Source of the DNA: Actinomadura luzonensis
GTDB lineage: Bacteria > Actinomycetota > Actinomycetes > Streptosporangiales > Streptosporangiaceae
Direction: 5' to 3'
Assembly (NCBI RefSeq): GCF_022664455.2
Contig: NZ_JAKRKC020000001.1
Coordinates: 310,001 to 374,000 of the forward strand
Length of the DNA: 64,000 nt
Below are positions 43,318-51,774 of this stretch, piece after piece (position 1 is the stretch's first letter; the number at the start of each line of letters is the position of its first letter). Under the pieces are notes generated by a model that was not told the origin of the DNA, ran no database searches, and saw only the letters and a program-made list of their open reading frames with translations. Made by a program: the position numbers and the translations under genes.

Positions 43318-44589
43318 ATGAGGACACAGCAGACACATCCCGCAATCCCGGACGCACCAACGGCCACCCGACGGACGACCGCACGCATCGCGTCGGTGGA
43401 CGCCCTGAGAGGCTTCGCGCTGCTGGGCATCCTCGTCGTGAACATCGCCTTCCTGGCCTCCGGCTACCGGATGGCCGGGCAGGCGGAGCCGGCGTTCGAC
43501 GGCCCGCTCGACTGGGGCGCGCGCTGGACCGTGACGCTGCTCGCGGAGAACAAGTTCTACCTGCTGTTCTCCTTCCTGTTCGGCTACAGCTTCACGCTCC
43601 AGCTCGACTCGGCCGCCCGGCAGGGCCGCCGGTTCGTGCCGATGTTCCTGCGCCGGCTCGGCGGGCTGCTGCTGCTCGGCCTGGCGCACGCGGTGCTGCT
43701 GTTCCCCGGTGACATCCTGACGACGTACGCGGCGGCCGGCCTCGCCCTGCTGGTGCTGCGCAGGATCACGCCCCGGGCGGCGGTCCTGCTGGCCGTGGGC
43801 CTGACGGCGCTCCTCGCGCTCGCCTTCGCGGCGCTCGCCGCGCTCACCGCGGCCGGGCTGGACCTGACCCACACCGTCGCCGACACCGCCGCCGAGGCCG
43901 CCCGCTCGGACGCGGCGCTGAGCGGCGGGATCTGGCAGATCGTGGCCGAGCACGTGCGCAAGCTGTCGCTGATCCTGCTCCTGCGCGTGTTCTTCCAGGG
44001 CCCGGCCGTGCTGGCCGCCTGCCTGATCGGGCTGGCGGTGGGCAAGCTCGGCGTCCTCCGCGACCTGTCCGCGCACCGGGCCGCGCTCCGCAGGCTCCAG
44101 TGGACGGGCTTCACGGTCGGCCTGTCCGGGTCGCTGTTCTACACCGCCTCGGCCTGGAACGGCACCGTGCACAAGTTCTGGGGCGAGGCCGTGGACCTGC
44201 TCACGGCGCCGCTGCTGGCGGCGGCGTACGCGGCCACATTCCTGCGGCTGCTGCCGTACGTGCCGCGCGTGGCCCGCGCGCTCGCCGCCCCCGGCCGGAT
44301 GGCCCTGTCGAACTACCTCGCGCAGTCGCTGATCTGCGCACTGATCTTCACCGGGTACGGCCTCGCCCTCGTGGACCGGGTCAGCCCGCCGCTGGAGGTG
44401 CTGATCGCCTGCGGCGTCTTCGTCTGCCAGGTGCTCTACAGCCATTGGTGGCTGAAGCGGCACCGGTACGGGCCGGTGGAGTGGTGGCTGCGCTACCTCA
44501 CGTACTGGCGCCGGCCCGCCCCGAAGGCCGGCCGGCACGCGGCGCCCGACACCGGCCGGGCTACGCGCCGCCCCGGCCCGACCACTTGA
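43318..44589 (+). CDS. DUF418 membrane protein
   Basis: 423 residues. The N-terminal acyltransferase-3-like start RIASVDALRGFALLGILVVN is followed by multiple membrane segments and a C-terminal DUF418 block ending PGRMALSNYLAQSLICALIF ... PLEVLIACGVFVCQVLYSHWW. The family is of unknown function but related to membrane acyltransferases that modify surface glycans. The 3' end overlaps the convergent GH39-like gene by 29 bases. Confidence 0.88.
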   Translation: MRTQQTHPAIPDAPTATRRTTARIASVDALRGFALLGILVVNIAFLASGYRMAGQAEPAFDGPLDWGARWTVTLLAENKFYLLFSFLFGYSFTLQLDSAARQGRRFVPMFLRRLGGLLLLGLAHAVLLFPGDILTTYAAAGLALLVLRRITPRAAVLLAVGLTALLALAFAALAALTAAGLDLTHTVADTAAEAARSDAALSGGIWQIVAEHVRKLSLILLLRVFFQGPAVLAACLIGLAVGKLGVLRDLSAHRAALRRLQWTGFTVGLSGSLFYTASAWNGTVHKFWGEAVDLLTAPLLAAAYAATFLRLLPYVPRVARALAAPGRMALSNYLAQSLICALIFTGYGLALVDRVSPPLEVLIACGVFVCQVLYSHWWLKRHRYGPVEWWLRYLTYWRRPAPKAGRHAAPDTGRATRRPGPTT

Positions 44590-45958
44590 CCTCGTACGGG
44601 GCGAAGGCGACCTGGCGGCCGTCGACGGTGGCGGTGAGCTGCTCGCCCGTCGTGTTGACCAGCACCATCTGGCGTTCCTGGCCGAGCGCCTTCACCCGCG
44701 GGTCGGAGACCTGCACGTCGGTCAGCCGCACCCCGCCGGGGAACCACTTGGTGAACCCGCTCAGCAGCCCCGCCATCGGCATCTCGTCGCCCGTCTTGGG
44801 CGTCCACAGGCAGCCGGGGCAGTCGCCGGCGTCCTTCTGCTGAGGGTTCCAGTACAGGGCCGTCGTCACGCCGCTCCTGGCGAACTCCATGAGGGCCGCC
44901 GCCTGCACCGCCGTGCGCTTCTCCTCGCTCCAGCCGGCGTTCTCCGGCTCGACGTACCACTCGGCCCACCACACCGGCAGGTCGCCGCTCTGCTGCCGCA
45001 GCCAGGCGGTGATCGCGCTGAACTTGCCGAGGGCGGCGAAGTCGTCGGGAACGTTCCCATTGTCGCTCGTCATGGTGGCGCCGTCCACGACGATGAAGTC
45101 GGCGCCCTTCTTGTGCTCGATCCAGTACGTGATCGCGTCGAGGGCGCGCTGGTCGACGGTGCCCCACGGCCCGCTCAGCTCGGCGCCCGCGGCGGGGCCC
45201 GCGCCGCTGGCGATCGACATGTACGGCCCGCCCACCTGGATGCCCGGGTCGACCTGCTTCAGCGCGTCGTAGACCTTGTTGTACATCTCGGTGTAGCCGC
45301 GGGCGTCCCACTGGTTGGTGGCCGGGTCCCAGAAGCCCTTGAACTCGTTCCACACCATGAAGTGCTTGACCGTCGGGTACTGCCTGGCCACCCGCGCCGC
45401 CAGCTTGGCGAAGTCGTCGAAGTGCTCGGGCTCGGGCGCGACCGTGTGGTTCTTGCTCCAGTCCGTGCGCCCGGCCTGCCCGCCCTTCATCCAGTCGGGC
45501 GCGCAGCACAGCGTGATGACCGGCAGCGACCGCGACGAGGCCATGAACGTCAGCCGCCGGTTGAGGTCGCGGAAGTTGAGCTGGCCGGGGCTCGGCTCGG
45601 GGTTGCCCACGCCCCAGCCCATGATGTGCTGGTTCTGCAGCATCGGCACCCGGCCGAGCAGGCCCCTGGCCTGCTCGGCGACGTTCTCGGGCTCGGTGTC
45701 GGCGCTGTACTGGGTGTGCGTGACGCCCCAGCGCGGCCAGGCCGCCAGCGCGGGCGGCGCCTCCAGGGAGGGCGCGGGCGCGGCGGGCTGGGCGGTGGCC
45801 ATCTCGCCGCCGGCCGAGGCGACCTCCTCGCGCGCCTTCGACCGCATCGAGGCGTACACCATGATGCTCACCACCAGGACGACCGCGAGGACCCCCCCTC
45901 CCACGGCGATGGGCCAGGGCGATCGTCGGCGCGCGTGCCGGCCGTCGGAGGGGATCAC
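44561..45958 (-). CDS. Membrane-anchored glycoside hydrolase, GH39/xylosidase-like
   Basis: 465 residues. An N-terminal signal-anchor helix (about 18-37) and a linker lead into a (beta/alpha)8 hydrolase. The catalytic acid/base is probably E205 in FMVWNEFKGF, and the nucleophile E333 in VWWAEWYVE, as in clan GH-A retaining enzymes. The C-terminal beta extension ends VAFAPYEVKWSGRGGA. Located beside the polysaccharide operon, it could trim or release the surface polymer. GTG at 45958 has GAGGAG six bases upstream. Confidence 0.82.
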   Translation of the reverse strand: MIPSDGRHARRRSPWPIAVGGGVLAVVLVVSIMVYASMRSKAREEVASAGGEMATAQPAAPAPSLEAPPALAAWPRWGVTHTQYSADTEPENVAEQARGLLGRVPMLQNQHIMGWGVGNPEPSPGQLNFRDLNRRLTFMASSRSLPVITLCCAPDWMKGGQAGRTDWSKNHTVAPEPEHFDDFAKLAARVARQYPTVKHFMVWNEFKGFWDPATNQWDARGYTEMYNKVYDALKQVDPGIQVGGPYMSIASGAGPAAGAELSGPWGTVDQRALDAITYWIEHKKGADFIVVDGATMTSDNGNVPDDFAALGKFSAITAWLRQQSGDLPVWWAEWYVEPENAGWSEEKRTAVQAAALMEFARSGVTTALYWNPQQKDAGDCPGCLWTPKTGDEMPMAGLLSGFTKWFPGGVRLTDVQVSDPRVKALGQERQMVLVNTTGEQLTATVDGRQVAFAPYEVKWSGRGGA

Positions 45959-45993
45959 GGAGGGCTCCTCACGGAAGTTCGCGGAAGACGGAC

Positions 45994-46018
45994 GAGGGCC
46001 GGGCCAGGCCCGGCCCTC
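45994..46018 (-). terminator. Strong perfect hairpin between SDR and GH39 genes
   Basis: GAGGGCCGGGCC and its exact complement GGCCCGGCCCTC flank a single A: up to 12 base pairs (practically 10 or 11 with a small loop). It lies just beyond the SDR stop. On the forward side it is followed by ATTAAAC, so it could stop readthrough in either direction. Confidence 0.6.
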
Positions 46019-46061
46019 ATTAAACTAATCGCTCCGCTTGCGTGCGACTTGCCGTCGTCCC

Positions 46062-46826
46062 CTATTCGGCCTGCGGCTCGACCTTCGGCGGACGCTGGCC
46101 GCCGGCCGGGCCCGGCACCCCCGCGTAGCGGTACGGCACCGGCTGCCGGCCCGGCTGGACGACGAGGAGCGTGCCGGGCGTGTCGGTGTAGAAGGCGGAC
46201 TCGACGGCGGCGGCCACGTCCTCGGCCGTGAGCAGCGGGAACCCGGCGCTGGTGAACATCTCCCTGGCCGCGGCGACGAGCGGCGTGTCGGTGAAGCCGG
46301 GGCAGACCGCGCTGATGCGGATGTTGCGGGCGGCCAGCGGCTCGGCCAGCGCCCGGACCAGGCCGACCACGGCGTGCTTGGTCATGGTGTAGATCGGGTC
46401 GCCGGCGAAGCCGACGAGCCCGGCGAGGGACGCGGTGACCACGATCGCGCCGCCGCCGGAGCGTTCGAGCAGCGGCACGGCGGCGCGGGCGCCGAACACC
46501 ACGCCGTCCATGTTGACGCCCACGACCTGGCGGTAGCGGGCCAGGTCGAAGTCGGCGAGGTCGACCCGGCCGGTCATGCCGGCGTTGAGGTGCACGAGGT
46601 CGAGCCGGCCGTAGCGGCGCTCGGCCAGCGCCACGGCCTCCAGGGACGCCTCCTCGGTGCTGACGTCGGCGGACAGCCACGCGCCGTCGATCTCCTTCGC
46701 CAGCCGCTCGGCGCCCTCGGCGTCGAGGTCGACGAGGACGCACCGGGCGCCGGCCGCCGACAGGCGCCGCGCGGTGGCGGCGCCGATGCCGCTCGCCGCT
46801 CCGGTGATCAGTGCAACTGTGCTCAT
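46062..46826 (-). CDS. Short-chain dehydrogenase/reductase
   Basis: A 254-residue classical SDR: cofactor motif TGAASGIG (8-15), the NAG motif HLNAGMTG, and the catalytic Ser-Tyr-Lys (VTASLAGLVG ... YTMTKHA). The DLD at the end of strand 2 (CVLVDLDAEG) suggests NAD(H). The proline-rich C-terminus (VPGPAGGQRPPKVEPQAE) is longer than usual. GGGAG precedes the ATG. The substrate is unknown. It lies after the phosphotransferase gene on the same strand. Confidence 0.92.
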   Translation of the reverse strand: MSTVALITGAASGIGAATARRLSAAGARCVLVDLDAEGAERLAKEIDGAWLSADVSTEEASLEAVALAERRYGRLDLVHLNAGMTGRVDLADFDLARYRQVVGVNMDGVVFGARAAVPLLERSGGGAIVVTASLAGLVGFAGDPIYTMTKHAVVGLVRALAEPLAARNIRISAVCPGFTDTPLVAAAREMFTSAGFPLLTAEDVAAAVESAFYTDTPGTLLVVQPGRQPVPYRYAGVPGPAGGQRPPKVEPQAE

Positions 46827-46877
46827 GACGCTCCCTGGGGTCGGGCGGTCCTGACGGGCTCTCGGACGGGCGGGCTC

Positions 46878-46940
46878 GGGCGTGGTCCTGGGCGTGATCC
46901 CGGGCGTGATCGGGCGTGATCCTGGGCGGGGTCTCGGGCG
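46878..46940. repeat. Imperfect 12-bp tandem repeats
   Basis: Five units related to GGGCGTGATCCC (46878, 46890, 46902, 46912, 46924) and a partial sixth. They occupy the short gap between the SDR start and the phosphotransferase stop. Confidence 0.7.
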
Positions 46941-46954
46941 CGGGCTGCGGTGGG

Positions 46955-47980
46955 TCAGAGCTGGTCGAGCGTGCGGTGGGCGCGCGCGATCAGCGTCGGC
47001 ACGGCCGCGCCGATCCGGTCGAACCCCTCCCCCACGGTCTTACCCTGGCGGAAGCGCGCGTGGATACCCTCGATGATGACCGCCAGCTTGAAGTTGCCGA
47101 AGGCCACGTAGAAGCCGAGGTCGCCGATCTCGCGCCCGGACGCCTTGGCGTAGTGGGCGGCGAACTCGGCGGCGTCGAGGAAGCCGGGCGCCAGCGTGGC
47201 GTCGCCGGAGACCGGGATGCCGGCCCGCTCGTCGTCGCCCCTGCTGTGCCAGTACGTCAGCGTCAGCCCGAGGTCGGCCAGCGGATCGCCGAGCGTGGAC
47301 ATCTCCCAGTCCACCACGGCCAGGATCTCCAGGTCGCCGGGCCGGACGAGGGTGTTGTCGAGCCGGTAGTCGCCGTGCACGAGCGTGCCGGGGGCCTCCG
47401 GGGGCAGCCGGTCGCGCAGCCGCCGGACGAGCCGGTCGTACTCCGGCAGGTCGGCCGTCTTCGACCGCTCCCACTGCTGGGACCAGCGGTCGAGCTGGCG
47501 GGCCAGGTAGCCCTCGGGCCGCCCGAAGTCGCCGAGCCCCACCTCGCGGTAGTCCACGGCGTGGATGGCGGCCAGCACCTCGGCCAGCCGCTCCGACAGC
47601 CGCCGCACCTGCTCGGGCGCGGGGTCGCCGAGTTCGTCCCTGGTGCGCACGGCGGTGCCGGGGACGTGGCCCATCAGGTAGAACGGGGCGCCGATCACGT
47701 CCTCGTCGGCGCAGAAGGCGACGGGCTCGGGCACCGGAACCGGGGTCGGCGCGAGCGCGGAGATGACGCGCCACTCGCGGCGCATGTCGTGGGCGGTGGG
47801 CAGCACGTGCCCGAGCGGCGGGCGGCGCAGCACGAGCCGCCGCTCGCGGGCCTCCACCAGGTAGGTGAGGTTGGACCTGCCGCCCGAGATGAGGGAGACT
47901 GCCAGGGGCTCGCCGGCGTCCGGCACGTTGCGGCCCATCCACTCGACCAGGCGGGGCCGGTCGATGCCAGGTACGGTCAT
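46955..47980 (-). CDS. APH-family phosphotransferase (acyl-CoA-dehydrogenase-associated type)
   Basis: 341 residues. It has the kinase-like fold with LISGGRSNLTYLVEA (glycine-rich loop), LVLRRPPLGHVLP (Lys replaced by an Arg-rich strand, typical of the family), the Brenner motif LVHGDYRLDN (Asp catalytic) and VVDWEMSTLGDPLADLG (metal). This subgroup (ACAD10/FadE36-like) phosphorylates hydroxyacyl compounds and is often next to SDRs, as here. ATG at 47980 follows TAATGT by six bases (leaderless); GTG at 47986 is in frame. Confidence 0.88.
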   Translation of the reverse strand: MTVPGIDRPRLVEWMGRNVPDAGEPLAVSLISGGRSNLTYLVEARERRLVLRRPPLGHVLPTAHDMRREWRVISALAPTPVPVPEPVAFCADEDVIGAPFYLMGHVPGTAVRTRDELGDPAPEQVRRLSERLAEVLAAIHAVDYREVGLGDFGRPEGYLARQLDRWSQQWERSKTADLPEYDRLVRRLRDRLPPEAPGTLVHGDYRLDNTLVRPGDLEILAVVDWEMSTLGDPLADLGLTLTYWHSRGDDERAGIPVSGDATLAPGFLDAAEFAAHYAKASGREIGDLGFYVAFGNFKLAVIIEGIHARFRQGKTVGEGFDRIGAAVPTLIARAHRTLDQL

Positions 47981-47986
47981 GGACAC

Positions 47987-47992
47987 ACATTA
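47987..47992 (-). promoter_or_regulatory. -10 box of the leaderless phosphotransferase mRNA
   Basis: On the reverse strand TAATGT, six bases, then ATG 47980. No ribosome site is visible. Confidence 0.4.
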
Positions 47993-48136
47993 GAACGTCA
48001 CTCGGTGCTGAGGGCTAGCTGAGAGTTGTGTAACGTTCCGGACCTGCGTGGATGAGCATGGCGTGAGATCCTTTAACCTGGGCATTACACGTCTGATCCC
48101 ACGCTGGACCCAGAGTGCGGCCGTCAGTAGGAGCTC

Positions 48137-49219
48137 ATGCGCGTCACCCTTGCCCTCCCTCGTGAGCTGGGAGCGTCCGAAGTGAGCCGATGGCGGGCTC
48201 TGCAGGAGTCCGACCCCGCCTTCGACAATCCCTTCCTGTCCCCCGAGTTCACCCTCACGGTGGGCGAGCTTCGTGATCTCGTGCAGGTCGCCGTCCTGTA
48301 CGACGGGCCGGAGATCGTCGGGTTCTTCCCCTTCGAACGCCACCCGATGGGCATCGGCAAGCCGGTCGCGGCCGGCCTCACCGACGCGCAGGGGCTGGTC
48401 CACGTGAAGGACCTGGAGATCGACGCGCGCCGGCTGATCAAGGACTGCGGCCTCGCCGTCTACGAGTTCGACCACCTGGTGTCCGGCCAGCCGCTCATGG
48501 GCCCGCGCAGCGAGCGCTTCCCGTCGCCGATCATCGACCTGCGCGACGGCTACGAGCGCTACACGGCGTTCCTGAAGGACAACTCCGGCAAGACGTACAA
48601 GAGCACCCTGGCGAAGTCGCGCAAGCTCGAGCGCGAGGCGGGCACGCTGCGCCACGAGTACGCCGTCACCTCGCTGGAGCCGCTGCGCACGCTGCTCGGC
48701 TGGAAGACCGACCAGTACCGGCGCACCGGCCGCACCGACCGCTTCGCCCACCAGTGGATCGTCGAGCTGGTCGAGCGGCTGCTGGCCACCCAGACCGACT
48801 CCTTCGCGGGCGTGCTCGACATGGTCTACGCCGGCGACCGGCCGGTGGCCGGGCACTTCGGCGTGCGCACCCGCACCACGCTGGCCGGCTGGTTCCCCGC
48901 CTACGACACCGCTTTCGCCAAGTACTCCCCCGGCCTCATCCAGCACCTGGCGATGGCCGAGAAGGCCGCCGCGGCCGGGATCGAGGTGATCGACATGGGG
49001 CGCGGGCAGAAGGAGTACAAGGACAAGCTCAAGACCGGCGAGCTGGAGGTGGCCGAGGGCCGCGTGGCCAGGGCCAGCGCGGCGGCGGGCGTGCACTGGA
49101 TGATGCGCGTGCCGGTGCGCAAGACCCGGGCGACCGTCATGGCCAATCCGCTGCTTCTCAAAACAGCTGACAAGGCATTGAAAACCTACGGGCGCTTCCG
49201 TACCGTCATACAGCGGTGA
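48137..49219 (+). CDS. GNAT-family (FemAB/CelD-like) transferase, second copy
   Basis: 360 residues, clearly paralogous to the protein at 34342-35475: DNPFLSPEFTLTVGELRDLV, TDQYRRTGRTDRFAHQWIVEL, and GDRPVAGHFGVRTRTTLAGW align throughout. AGGAG lies three bases before the ATG. Its TGA overlaps the GTG of a DegT-like aminotransferase, so the pair may make and then acylate an amino sugar. Confidence 0.86.
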   Translation: MRVTLALPRELGASEVSRWRALQESDPAFDNPFLSPEFTLTVGELRDLVQVAVLYDGPEIVGFFPFERHPMGIGKPVAAGLTDAQGLVHVKDLEIDARRLIKDCGLAVYEFDHLVSGQPLMGPRSERFPSPIIDLRDGYERYTAFLKDNSGKTYKSTLAKSRKLEREAGTLRHEYAVTSLEPLRTLLGWKTDQYRRTGRTDRFAHQWIVELVERLLATQTDSFAGVLDMVYAGDRPVAGHFGVRTRTTLAGWFPAYDTAFAKYSPGLIQHLAMAEKAAAAGIEVIDMGRGQKEYKDKLKTGELEVAEGRVARASAAAGVHWMMRVPVRKTRATVMANPLLLKTADKALKTYGRFRTVIQR

Positions 49220-50346
49220 AACACATCGCAGAGCGCACGGGTCGTCGCTGCCTGCCGCTCCCGTCCAACCGCCTCGGTCTCTATCTGGCGCTGCGGCACT
49301 GGTGCACGCCCGGGCAGCGGCTGCTCATGTCGCCGATCTCGGCCGACGAGATCCTCTTCCTGGTGCTCGCCGCGGGGCTGCGGCCGGTGATCGCGCCGCT
49401 GGACCCCCGCGACGGCAACATCGACGCCGCCCGCGCCGACCTCGCGACGGTCGACGCCGTCCTGACGACCAACCTCTACGGCCTGCCCGACCGGGTCCCC
49501 GCGTTCGCCGGCAAGATCGTCATCGAGGACGTCGCGCACGCCATGGAGACGAGCCTCGGCGGGCGCCCGCTCGGCACGTTCGGCCAGGCCGGCGTCTTCA
49601 GCCTCTCCAAGCACCCGGGCGCGGGCTCGGGCGGCGTGCTGGCGGTCGCGGACGAAGCCGACCTGCGGGCCCTCGAACAGGCCCGCGACGAGCTGCTGGC
49701 CCCCGGCTCCCTGCGCGCCGACCTGCTGTCGGTGACCACCTCGATGGCCCGGCACGCGGCGCTCCGGCTCGGCCTGGCGCGCCCGGCGCTCGCCGTGTCC
49801 CGCCTGCTCGGGCTGGAGGAGGAGCGCGAGGGGTTCCGCATCGCGCTCGACCCCGACCGGCTGGACCTCGCGCTCAAGGAGATCCCCGAGCTGCCGCCGT
49901 TCGACCCGTGGGTCCGCGCCGACCTGCACCCCTACCGGTCGCGCCGGGGCCGGCTGGTGCGCTGGTACCAGGCGCGGCGGGTGGCGAAGGTGCCCGGCGA
50001 GCGGGCCAGGCGGCTGGCGGGCGTGGCCCGGCTGGCCGAGCTGCCGAGCGTCGCGCCGGCCGTGCGCGAGCACGCGGACCAGCCGCTGTTCCGCGTCCCG
50101 CTGCTGGTGCGCGACCGCGACGCGGCCATCGCCGAGCTGGAGCGGCGCGGCGTCCCCACCGGCTACCTGTACGACCCGCCCTACGACGACTACGCCCCCG
50201 GCTACGCCGAGCCGTCCCCCGACCCCGCCCAGGCGCGCTGGTGGGCCCGGCACGTGCTCCCGGTGGACCCGGTGTACGTCCACCGCTCCCTGCCCGTCCT
50301 GCGCGCCCTGGAGCCCGCTACGGCGCCGCCGCCGCCGTCTCCCTGA
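49216..50346 (+). CDS. DegT/DnrJ/EryC1-type PLP aminotransferase
   Basis: 376 residues, fold type I. The order of motifs fits the sugar aminotransferase family: the glycine/small loop region LSPISADEILFLVLAAGLRP, ...VIEDVAHAMETSLGGRPLG (Asp), and SLSKHPGAGSGGVL with the PLP lysine. The family transfers an amino group to a nucleotide keto-sugar. Similarity is more distant than in standard WecE/ArnB enzymes. GTG at 49216 overlaps the upstream stop. The 3' end overlaps the convergent MocR gene by 29 bases. Confidence 0.8.
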   Translation: MKHIAERTGRRCLPLPSNRLGLYLALRHWCTPGQRLLMSPISADEILFLVLAAGLRPVIAPLDPRDGNIDAARADLATVDAVLTTNLYGLPDRVPAFAGKIVIEDVAHAMETSLGGRPLGTFGQAGVFSLSKHPGAGSGGVLAVADEADLRALEQARDELLAPGSLRADLLSVTTSMARHAALRLGLARPALAVSRLLGLEEEREGFRIALDPDRLDLALKEIPELPPFDPWVRADLHPYRSRRGRLVRWYQARRVAKVPGERARRLAGVARLAELPSVAPAVREHADQPLFRVPLLVRDRDAAIAELERRGVPTGYLYDPPYDDYAPGYAEPSPDPAQARWWARHVLPVDPVYVHRSLPVLRALEPATAPPPPSP

Positions 50347-51703
50347 CGATCGCGGCGAGCGCCCGGCAGCCGCGCCGGACGTCGCCCAGCGAGGCCGAGC
50401 CGTACCCGATCACCAGGCCGTGCAGCCGCTCGGCGCCGTGGTGGTGGCGGCCGGTGGCGTCGAGCAGGATGCCGCGCTCCCTGGCGCGCGCGACCACGGC
50501 GGGCACCACGGCGGCGGGCAGCTCCGCCAGGACGTGCAGCCCGGCCGTGTCGCCGCGCAGCCGGCAGACCGGCCCCAGCAGCTCGACCACGGCGGCGCGG
50601 CGGCGGGCGTACTCCAGGCGCATGCGGCGCAGGTGCCGGTCGAGGTCGCCGCGCTCCAGCAGGGTCGCCACCGCGTGCTGGACGGGGCCGCTGGTGCGGT
50701 CGGCGACCGCGCTCCGCAGCGCGGCGATGCGCTCGACCAGCTCGGGCGCGGCGACCAGCCAGCCGACGCCGACGTCCGGCGAGAGGGTCTTCGACAACGT
50801 GCCGAGCAGGACCACGCGGGACGGGTCGAGGCCGTAGAGCGCGGGCAGCGGGGCGACGTCGTAGCGGAACTCGGCGTCGTAGTCGTCCTCGACGATCGTC
50901 GCGCCGGTGCTCCTGGCCCAGGCCAGCAGCCGCTCGCGGCGCGGGATCGGCAGCCGGCCGCCGAGCGGGTACTGGTGGGCGGGGGTGGTGTAGAGCACGC
51001 GCAGGTCGCCGGGCAGGCCGTCGACGATCACGCCGTGCTCGTCGACCGGGCAGGGCACCAGCTCGGCGCCGCGCGCGGCGAGGACCGTGCGCGCCACGTG
51101 GTAGCCGGGGTCCTCCACCCCGGCGCGGGCCCCCGGGCCGAGCAGCGCGAGCGCGCACAGGTCGAGGCCGTTGCCGGTGCCCCGGGTGACCAGGACGTTC
51201 TCCGGGCCCACGGCCATGCCTCTGGCCCTCCGCAGGTGGTCGGCGAGCAGTTCGCGAAGGCGCGGCAGGCCGTGCGGGTCGGGGTCGGCGCCGGGCGGCA
51301 GGTCGGCGGCCCGGCGCCAGGCGCGCCGCCACGCGGCGTGGTCGTAGTCGCGCACCCAGGGGCGGCCCGCGGTGAGGTCGATGAAGGAGCCCGCGGGCTC
51401 GGGCGGCGCGGGCTCGTACGGGGCCTCCCGCGGCGGCGTCACGGCCTCCATGTCGGCCACGAACGTGCCGGAGCCGTGCCGCCCGTCCAGCCACCCCTCG
51501 GCGTAGAGCTGCTGGTACGCCTCGGTGACGACGGTCCTGCTCACCTTGAGCTGGGCGGCCAGGGCCCGGCTGGACGGCAGCCGCTCGCCGGGCGCGAGCG
51601 CGCCGCCCAGCATGGCCTGCCGCAGCCAGCCGGCGAGCTGGGCGGTGAGCGGTTCGGCGGCCTCCCGCGAGAGGGAGACCGGCAGGTCGATGGAGCTACG
51701 CAC
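50318..51703 (-). CDS. MocR/PdxR-type GntR-aminotransferase regulator
   Basis: About 461 residues. It has an N-terminal GntR winged helix (about 15-80; LAPGERLPSSRALAAQLKVS then RTVVTEAYQQL) and an aminotransferase-I domain, with the PLP lysine in LLGTLSKTLSPDVGVGW and IVEDDYDAEFRYD as the Asp loop. These regulators sense PLP or an amino acid-PLP adduct. GTG at 51703 is preferred over 51754 because the upstream bases form the shared operator. It is divergent from a PNPOx-like flavoprotein. Confidence 0.9.
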   Translation of the reverse strand: MRSSIDLPVSLSREAAEPLTAQLAGWLRQAMLGGALAPGERLPSSRALAAQLKVSRTVVTEAYQQLYAEGWLDGRHGSGTFVADMEAVTPPREAPYEPAPPEPAGSFIDLTAGRPWVRDYDHAAWRRAWRRAADLPPGADPDPHGLPRLRELLADHLRRARGMAVGPENVLVTRGTGNGLDLCALALLGPGARAGVEDPGYHVARTVLAARGAELVPCPVDEHGVIVDGLPGDLRVLYTTPAHQYPLGGRLPIPRRERLLAWARSTGATIVEDDYDAEFRYDVAPLPALYGLDPSRVVLLGTLSKTLSPDVGVGWLVAAPELVERIAALRSAVADRTSGPVQHAVATLLERGDLDRHLRRMRLEYARRRAAVVELLGPVCRLRGDTAGLHVLAELPAAVVPAVVARARERGILLDATGRHHHGAERLHGLVIGYGSASLGDVRRGCRALAAIVRETAAAAP

Positions 51704-51730
51704 GCAAGTGGTCCCTTGGAAGGGGTGGAT

Positions 51731-51755
51731 AGTGGCCATCCAGGTTAGGTCCACT
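51731..51755. promoter_or_regulatory. Inverted-repeat operator between MocR and PNPOx genes
   Basis: AGTGGCC-N11-GTCCACT, a 25-bp dyad with 6 of 7 matching per arm, sits in the 71-base divergent region next to the -10 TACGGT (51763-51768) of the PNPOx gene. It is the likely MocR site. Confidence 0.6.
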
Positions 51756-51762
51756 TCGCCCG

Positions 51763-51768
51763 TACGGT
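51763..51768 (+). promoter_or_regulatory. -10 box of the leaderless PNPOx-like gene
   Basis: TACGGT, six bases, then ATG at 51775. No ribosome site is visible. Confidence 0.45.
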
Positions 51769-51774
51769 CGAATC

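Noticed and set aside
51704..51754. Upstream ATG for the MocR gene
   Set aside because: It would place the operator arms inside the coding region; GTG 51703 starts the GntR domain at the usual distance.
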